From contig JAIOSZ010000069.1 in the NCBI GenBank assembly GCA_021107335.1, positions 1 through 11,680 of the forward strand: a stretch of 11,680 nucleotides of DNA, written 5' to 3'. The position numbers and the translations under genes are program-made. How positions within the stretch are numbered: position 1 is the first letter of the stretch; the number at the start of each line of letters is the position of its first letter. This DNA comes from Desulfuromonadaceae bacterium (GTDB lineage Bacteria; Desulfobacterota; Desulfuromonadia; Desulfuromonadales; Syntrophotaleaceae). Positions 7,724-11,680 of the stretch are shown piece after piece. The notes under the pieces were generated by a model, which was given only the letters and a program-made list of their open reading frames with translations, was not told the origin of the DNA and searched no databases.

Positions 7724-8071
7724 ATGAGTGATGAGCAAAAAAATGGACAATCGGGGACAGCGGGGCGGCTGCCACTGATACCCATTCTGCTGATATTGAT
7801 TATTCTCGGTTTTGCCCTGTTCGGCCAAAAGGGAGTTTTACGGACCTTGCAGGCCAGTCGCCATCATGCCGCCTTAGAAGCTGAGGTGCAGCAGCAGGAA
7901 GCGGTTATCCGGCAATTGAAAGAAGAAATCGAGGCTTTGCGCTCGGATCGCGAATATATTGAGGTTATTGCCCGCCGTGAATTAGGCATGGTCAAAGAGG
8001 ATGAACTGGTTTACCAGTTTGCCCAAGGCAGCGACAAGGGTCCCGCTGAGCCCGAGCCGGTTTCTCGCTAG
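7724..8071 (+). CDS. FtsB/DivIC-like cell-division protein (septum formation initiator)
   Basis: This is a small bitopic membrane protein of the FtsB/DivIC family, which joins FtsL and FtsQ to activate septal wall synthesis. Residues 1-15 are a polar cytoplasmic tail, about 16-34 form one transmembrane helix (LPLIPILLILIILGFALF), and about 41-76 look like a coiled coil rich in Gln, Glu and Leu. The closing segment YIEVIARRELGMVKEDELVYQF (split here as YIEVIARRELGMV at 78-90 and KEDELVYQF at 91-99) is the most diagnostic part of the family. I prefer the ATG at 7724 (115 aa), which has GGGGG 8 bases upstream; an in-frame ATG at 7709 would add five residues but has only a poor AGTGG site. A strong terminator follows the stop. 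The specific ortholog (FtsB rather than another family member) is inferred. Confidence 0.85.
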   Translation: MSDEQKNGQSGTAGRLPLIPILLILIILGFALFGQKGVLRTLQASRHHAALEAEVQQQEAVIRQLKEEIEALRSDREYIEVIARRELGMVKEDELVYQFAQGSDKGPAEPEPVSR

Positions 8072-8090
8072 GCAGTTTCTCAGGATTTTA

Positions 8091-8118
8091 GGCCCCGGCA
8101 ATTGCCGGGGCCTTTTTG
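8091..8118 (+). terminator. Strong intrinsic terminator after the FtsB-like gene
   Basis: A perfect inverted repeat at 8091-8112 has arms GGCCCCGGC and GCCGGGGCC around an AATT loop, directly followed by TTTTT and a further T-rich stretch. It lies 19 bases after the stop codon of the FtsB-like gene and separates it from the argS unit. Confidence 0.93.
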
Positions 8119-8137
8119 TTTCTTTCTGTTGCGGTTC

Positions 8138-8167
8138 TTGACAGTTGCAACAGCCTGAGGCTAACAT
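8138..8167 (+). promoter_or_regulatory. Candidate sigma-70 promoter for argS
   Basis: A perfect -35 box TTGACA (8138-8143), an 18-base spacer and TAACAT (8162-8167, four of six consensus bases) follow the terminator immediately. Predicted transcription would begin near 8174, giving a leader of almost 90 bases before argS. That leader contains a run of nine T residues (8201-8209) and a small CTGAG/CTCAG inverted repeat (8216-8231). Confidence 0.5.
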
Positions 8168-8261
8168 ACACTTTTTTATCTTCCGGCAGGTTTCGGTCTG
8201 TTTTTTTTTGACCCGCTGAGGGTATTCTCAGAACAGAAGGTCAGAATAGAAAGATGTGTCC

Positions 8262-9926
8262 ATGAATCAACGTTTGAAGCAACATATATGCAATGCTCTG
8301 CAGATTTGTTACGAGCGAGGCACTCTAAAATCGGCACAACTACCCGAGATTGCTCTTGAGGTGCCGGCTCGTCCTGGGCATGGTGATTTTTCCACCAACC
8401 TTGCTATGGTGTTGGCGCGAGCGGAAAAAACGGCTCCGCGCAAAGTCGCCGAAGCTCTTGTCAGCGTTCTTGAAGAAAGCGCCACCGAGTGGGGGAGGGT
8501 AGAGATTGCCGGCCCTGGGTTTATTAACTTTTTTCTTCCCTCCGGTCACTGGTTTGGAACTCTCAAGGAGGTGCTGCGCTGTGGCGTTAATTATGGCCGA
8601 AGTGATTTCGGTAAGGGCAAAAAAGTCCAGGTAGAATTTGTTAGCGCCAATCCCACCGGTCCGCTGCATATCGGTCACGGTCGGGGGGCCGCCACCGGAG
8701 ACGCCGTAGCGGCGGTTCTGAATGCCGCCGGCTACGAGGTGCAGAGCGAATATTATCTCAATGATGCCGGCAACCAGATGCAGACTCTCGGTCGCTCCCT
8801 GTTGTTACGGTATCGCGAATTGCTCGGCGAAGCCATCGAGTTCCCTGACGATTGCTATCAAGGCGATTATGTTCGAGATCTTGCTAAAGAGGTTTTGGAG
8901 AGTAAGGGTCGTGCCCTGTTAGAACTCTCCGAGGAAGAAGCCATAGAACAGATCGGTGCGTATGGCGGTGGACGAATTCGAGAAGGTATTGATGCAGACT
9001 TAGAGGATTTTGGCGTTCGCTTCGATAACTGGTATAGCGAGCAGAGCCTTTATGATCGGGGTGAAGTCGAGCGCGGTATCGCTCTGCTCAAGGAGCGCGG
9101 ACTGACTTACGAACTGGACGGCGCGCTTTGGTTCAAAACCACCGATTTCGGTGATGATAAGGACCGAGTCCTGGTGCGCTCTAATGGGGTTACCACCTAT
9201 TTCGCCTCGGATGTTGCCTATCATAAAGAAAAGTATGAGCGTGGTTTCGATCTGGTGATCGATGTCTGGGGCGCTGATCATCATGGCTATATACCGCGCA
9301 TGAAGGCTGTTTTGGCTGGTCTGGGAAGGGATACCGACGACCTGCAGTGCATTCTGGTTCAATTGGTTAACCTTTTACGGGATGGTAAGCAGGTAGCTAT
9401 GAGTACCCGGGCCGGGAAATTCGTCACCTTGCGCGCGGTAATTGACGAAGTCGGTAAAGATGCCTGCCGGTTTTTCTTTTTGTCCCGTCGTTCCGACAGC
9501 CAGCTTGACTTCGATCTTGAGTTGGCCAAGAAACAGAGCAATGAAAATCCGGTATACTATGTCCAGTATGCCCATGCACGCGTCTGTAGCATCAATCGTA
9601 ATGCCGCCGAAGCTGGGATAACCTTGCCCTCTGCCGGTGATGTCGATTTTAGCCAACTGACTCTGGAAGAAGAGCTTGCACTGGTCAAGCAACTTTCCCG
9701 CTATGGAGAGATTGTCCAAGCGGCCGCGCAACATTTCGAACCACATCGAATTGTTTTTTATCTGCAGGATCTAGCTGCCCGCTTTCATTCTTATTACAAT
9801 AAGGGGCGGGTTCTTACTGAAGATATTGAAAAGAGCCGTGCCCGGCTTTACCTAGTCAACGGGGTACGAACTGTCCTCGAAAATGCCCTCTTGCTCCTTG
9901 GGGTTTCCGCACCAGAAAGAATGTAG
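8262..9926 (+). CDS. argS: Arginyl-tRNA synthetase
   Basis: ArgS is the class I aminoacyl-tRNA synthetase that charges tRNA-Arg with arginine in the cytoplasm; like other ArgRS enzymes it is expected to need tRNA for amino-acid activation. The N-terminal additional domain (about 1-90) carries the typical GHGDFSTNLAM segment. The catalytic domain contains VEFVSANPTGPLHIGHGRGA, with the HIGH signature at 136-139. The KMSKS position is occupied by AMSTR (379-383), a degenerate form common in ArgRS. The C-terminal DALR anticodon-binding helical domain starts near NPVYYVQYAHAR and ends in GRVLTED and the closing helices. I chose the ATG at 8262 (554 aa); an in-frame GTG at 8256 adds two residues, and the upstream purine stretch AGAAAG fits the ATG better. 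A SPOR-domain gene follows after 15 bases, probably in the same operon. Confidence 0.96.
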   Translation: MNQRLKQHICNALQICYERGTLKSAQLPEIALEVPARPGHGDFSTNLAMVLARAEKTAPRKVAEALVSVLEESATEWGRVEIAGPGFINFFLPSGHWFGTLKEVLRCGVNYGRSDFGKGKKVQVEFVSANPTGPLHIGHGRGAATGDAVAAVLNAAGYEVQSEYYLNDAGNQMQTLGRSLLLRYRELLGEAIEFPDDCYQGDYVRDLAKEVLESKGRALLELSEEEAIEQIGAYGGGRIREGIDADLEDFGVRFDNWYSEQSLYDRGEVERGIALLKERGLTYELDGALWFKTTDFGDDKDRVLVRSNGVTTYFASDVAYHKEKYERGFDLVIDVWGADHHGYIPRMKAVLAGLGRDTDDLQCILVQLVNLLRDGKQVAMSTRAGKFVTLRAVIDEVGKDACRFFFLSRRSDSQLDFDLELAKKQSNENPVYYVQYAHARVCSINRNAAEAGITLPSAGDVDFSQLTLEEELALVKQLSRYGEIVQAAAQHFEPHRIVFYLQDLAARFHSYYNKGRVLTEDIEKSRARLYLVNGVRTVLENALLLLGVSAPERM

Positions 9927-9941
9927 ACAGGAGGTTTTGCA

Positions 9942-10670
9942 ATGACTCAACAAGTGGTGTCCCGCTCACAGCGACGCATGGAGAAAAAGCAGACGCTGTT
10001 TATGGTGTCCATGTTATTGGTTGTCGGTTTGGTATGTTTTTTCCTCGGTGTAATGGTGGGCAGAAGCGGCGAACATAGCTTGGTGGCTGAAGAACATCTA
10101 CCGATACAGAAACCACTGGCAGCTACACATGGTGAGGTTTCTGAACCGAAAACAGAGGCCAGCCCGGCTACACCGGCAACATCCGATGAAGTGCAAAATC
10201 CCCAGTTGACCTTTTATGATACCCTTGCTAAAGGTCAGCAGAACGCCCTCGGCAGTGGAATTAACTTGCCGCCAGAGCCGATAACATCGGAACCCGTTCC
10301 AGAGCAGATCAGCACGCCGCAGGTCAAGACCACGGAATCCGTTAAGGTCGTGGTAACGCCAAAGCCTATAGCTGCGCCAGCATTACCTGTTGCCCCAAAG
10401 CCGGTAGTCAGTAAGCCCGCTGGGGTTGCCAGCGACAGTTACCTGGTTCAGGTTGCTGCGGTCAAGCAACGCGATGGGGCTGATGGGCTGCGTGATCGCA
10501 TGAAAAAGAAGGGTTATGCTGCTTTTGTCGAGTCCGCTGATCTCGGAGCCAAGGGGGTTTGGTACCGGGTCTATGCCGGCCCTTTTAGCAGCAAGACCGA
10601 TGCAGATCAAGCTGTTAGTTCACTTAAGGCGGACCAGATTTCTTCTGCACCGTTGGTAAAACGGCGCTGA
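9942..10670 (+). CDS. Membrane-anchored SPOR-domain protein
   Basis: This 242-aa protein is predicted to sit in the inner membrane and to bind septal peptidoglycan through its C-terminal SPOR domain. Residues 1-17 are basic (RSQRRMEKKQ), about 18-40 form one transmembrane helix, and about 45-160 are a long Pro/Ala/Glu/Lys-rich linker able to span the periplasm. The SPOR domain runs from about 164 to 242: it opens with SYLVQVAAVKQRDGADGL, continues through GYAAFVES and contains WYRVYAGPFSSKTDADQA, the usual two repeats of this RNP-like fold. The overall design resembles FtsN and DedD, but the linker gives no basis for choosing between them. The ATG lies 7 bases after a perfect AGGAGG (9929-9934). 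It follows argS closely, with no terminator between. SPOR proteins accumulate at division sites where denuded glycan strands form. Confidence 0.9.
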   Translation: MTQQVVSRSQRRMEKKQTLFMVSMLLVVGLVCFFLGVMVGRSGEHSLVAEEHLPIQKPLAATHGEVSEPKTEASPATPATSDEVQNPQLTFYDTLAKGQQNALGSGINLPPEPITSEPVPEQISTPQVKTTESVKVVVTPKPIAAPALPVAPKPVVSKPAGVASDSYLVQVAAVKQRDGADGLRDRMKKKGYAAFVESADLGAKGVWYRVYAGPFSSKTDADQAVSSLKADQISSAPLVKRR

Positions 10671-10683
10671 CCAGCAAAGAGTC

Positions 10684-10712
10684 TTGACAATCGATTCGAC
10701 AGGATGTATTGT
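10684..10712 (+). promoter_or_regulatory. Sigma-70 promoter of the initiator tRNA gene
   Basis: TTGACA (10684-10689, perfect), a 17-base spacer and TATTGT (10707-10712, four of six) place the transcription start about ten bases before the mature tRNA. It begins 13 bases after the SPOR gene stop. The position and the perfect -35 box fit a strong stable-RNA promoter. Confidence 0.65.
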
Positions 10713-10728
10713 GCCTTTTCGTCAATGA

Positions 10729-10805
<77 letters not shown>

Positions 10806-10813
10806 AAAAAATC

Positions 10814-10843
10814 AGGGACTTGCAGAAATGCAAGTCCCTTTTT
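10814..10843 (+). terminator. Intrinsic terminator of the tRNA-fMet gene
   Basis: An 11-base-pair perfect stem has left arm AGGGACTTGCA (10814-10824), a GAAA tetraloop and the matching right arm ending at 10839, followed by TTTT. An A-rich run just before the stem could extend pairing with the T tract and give some bidirectional activity. It lies 8 bases after the CCA end. Confidence 0.9.
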
Positions 10844-10844
10844 G

Positions 10845-11167
10845 CGTTTACTAAGGGCATGTTGTTTTCCCCTACGGGCTTATTCCCTCGCGGGGCATAA
10901 GGTGTGGCATGCCACACAAGTGTAGACACCCTCCCCGCTGGATTGCCACACTTCTCTAGAGTTAACCAACCTATATAGTATGAGGCAGGCTGAAATGCGG
11001 AATCTTCTGAGGGTTATATTCTTGCCTTAGGATTATTCCGTTCTCCGACACAAGCCAATAATGGTTATGTGATTACAGTTAGTTGTGGTGGCTACCTGCG
11101 GTTTTTGCAGTCCGCTTATTGGTGTCTTGGTTGCATCTAGTTATTAAGTTTCTTGATCGGCTGTTTT
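10845..11167. other. Non-coding region rich in inverted repeats
   Basis: No convincing gene is seen in this stretch between the tRNA terminator and the sigma-54 promoter. It holds several inverted repeats: CTTAT (10879-10883) with ATAAG (10897-10901) around CCC/GGG; the 16-base palindrome at 10902-10917; GTGTAGACAC (10920-10929); a second TGCCACAC half-site (10944-10951); CTCTAGAG (10954-10961); and a long-range pairing of CCAATAA (11055-11061) with TTATTGG (11116-11122). A good -10-like box TATAGT lies at 10974-10979 with only a poor -35 (TTCTCT, 16-base spacer). The region could hold regulator-binding sites, an untranslated small RNA, or both. Confidence 0.5.
10902..10917. repeat. Perfect 16-base palindrome, candidate regulator-binding site
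   Basis: GTGTGGCATGCCACAC is a perfect dyad. Its right half TGCCACAC recurs exactly at 10944-10951, 34 bases downstream. There is no T tract after it, so it is not a terminator. It lies about 280 bases before the predicted sigma-54 transcription start, within the range from which enhancer-binding activators can act by DNA looping. Operator function is inferred from symmetry and repetition only. Confidence 0.5.
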
Positions 11168-11183
11168 TGGCGCGACTGTTGCT
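11168..11183 (+). promoter_or_regulatory. Sigma-54 (-24/-12) promoter upstream of the FIST gene
   Basis: TGGCGCGACTGTTGCT matches the sigma-54 consensus TGGCACG-N4-TTGCW at all positions but one. The invariant GG (11169-11170) and GC (11181-11182) are separated by exactly ten bases. The predicted start is near 11194, giving a leader of about 65 bases to the FIST start codon. Such promoters need an ATP-dependent enhancer-binding activator, not seen in this window. Confidence 0.75.
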
Positions 11184-11188
11184 GAACT

Positions 11189-11202
11189 TAACAATATTGT
11201 TA
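11189..11202. repeat. 14-base AT-rich palindrome over the predicted transcription start
   Basis: TAACAATATTGTTA is a perfect dyad that begins 6 bases after the -12 element and covers the predicted start near 11194. It could be an operator that blocks open-complex formation, or help melting by its AT content. Function is inferred. Confidence 0.45.
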
Positions 11203-11258
11203 TTTGTGTCGGCTTGATTTTGCTGACTATATCATGGGACCTTGAGTCAGGAGGGTCA

Positions 11259-11680
11259 ATGAGGGTAGGAGTTGGAGTTAGTTGCGAAAAGCTGTCTTGG
11301 CAGGCAGGTTTGCAGGCAGCCGCTGCTGCAGTGAACAGGTCGGGACAGGCCAAGCTGGCGATTGTGTTGGTCACTCCCCATTACGATTGTGAAGCGGTTC
11401 GGGCTGGAGTTCGATCCGCTCTCGGTAAATCAAAGTTGGTTGGTGCCAGCTGCTCAGGTTTTTTTTCCCAACAAGGATTTTTTGAGGAAGGCGTTGCGGT
11501 CTTGACGTTGGCCGGAGAAGATCTTTCCGTCAGTACCGCTCTCATAGAAGATCAGAACCTCGATGCAGGTATCGTCGGTCAGCACATTGGCGAAACGCTA
11601 TTGACTGCGGATGCCGCAGATGGAGCTGTTATCTGTTTTGCCGATAGTTTTGATGGCCAGGGTACACAGCTTCTTGATGG
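11259..11680 (+). CDS. FIST-domain sensory protein, 5' part (runs off the window)
   Basis: The reading frame is open from the ATG at 11259 to the end of the window (140 full codons) and continues beyond it. The start follows CAGGAGGG (11248-11255). The visible part matches the FIST N-terminal domain: MRVGVGVSCEKLSWQAGLQA at the start, AIVLVTPHYD, then LVGASCSGFFSQQG (about 60-73), EEGVAVLTLAGEDL, and GAVICFADSFDGQG near the end. FIST domains (F-box and intracellular signal transduction) are proposed small-ligand sensors, often next to histidine kinases or chemoreceptors. There is no signal peptide, so the protein is probably cytoplasmic. The strong sigma-54 promoter 76 bases upstream of the start codon suggests activator-controlled expression. 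Whether a FIST_C domain or a signalling output domain follows cannot be seen. The N-terminal cysteines C9, C44 and C65 are noted without an assigned role. Confidence 0.82.
   Translation, partial: MRVGVGVSCEKLSWQAGLQAAAAAVNRSGQAKLAIVLVTPHYDCEAVRAGVRSALGKSKLVGASCSGFFSQQGFFEEGVAVLTLAGEDLSVSTALIEDQNLDAGIVGQHIGETLLTADAADGAVICFADSFDGQGTQLLD

Noticed and set aside
11144..11374. Minus-strand open frame across the sigma-54 promoter and the FIST start
   Set aside because: It overlaps the FIST gene and its regulatory elements and has no recognisable motif.

Overview
The window reads as ordinary chromosome from a Gram-negative bacterium of moderate GC content, with nearly all genes on the + strand. The outer-membrane LPS exporter LptD, the E. 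coli-like initiator tRNA, the run trpA-accD-folC and the sigma-54/FIST pair at the right end together suggest a deltaproteobacterium of the Desulfuromonadia type (Geobacter, Desulfuromonas or Pelobacter relatives). That placement is inferred from gene content and protein style, not from a search.

Left block (34-2012): a RhlB-type DEAD-box RNA helicase is followed closely by a family 5 (UdgB) uracil-DNA glycosylase with four candidate iron-sulfur cysteines. Middle block (2018-7101): a candidate sigma-70 promoter precedes a tight run of trpA (tryptophan synthase alpha), accD (acetyl-CoA carboxylase beta), folC (folate/folylpolyglutamate synthase) and lptD. The last two overlap by 4 bases at a TTG start. 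These genes link tryptophan, fatty-acid and folate synthesis with outer-membrane assembly.

After a 234-base gap come a small secreted helix-hairpin-helix protein of the ComEA type (7336-7641) and an FtsB/DivIC-like division protein (7724-8071), closed by a strong intrinsic terminator. A new promoter then serves argS (arginyl-tRNA synthetase) and a membrane-anchored SPOR-domain protein, which ends at 10670. Next is a well-bounded initiator tRNA-fMet unit with its own promoter, encoded CCA and GAAA-capped terminator.

The most interesting part is the right end (10845-11680). More than 400 bases without a convincing gene contain a perfect 16-base palindrome with a repeated half-site, a possible long-range hairpin, a strong sigma-54 (-24/-12) promoter match, and a 14-base palindrome lying over its predicted transcription start. 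This leads into a FIST-domain sensory protein cut off by the window end. It looks like an activator-dependent sensory operon whose regulator and partners lie outside the window. No CRISPR array, insertion sequence, prophage gene or clear attachment-site duplication was seen.
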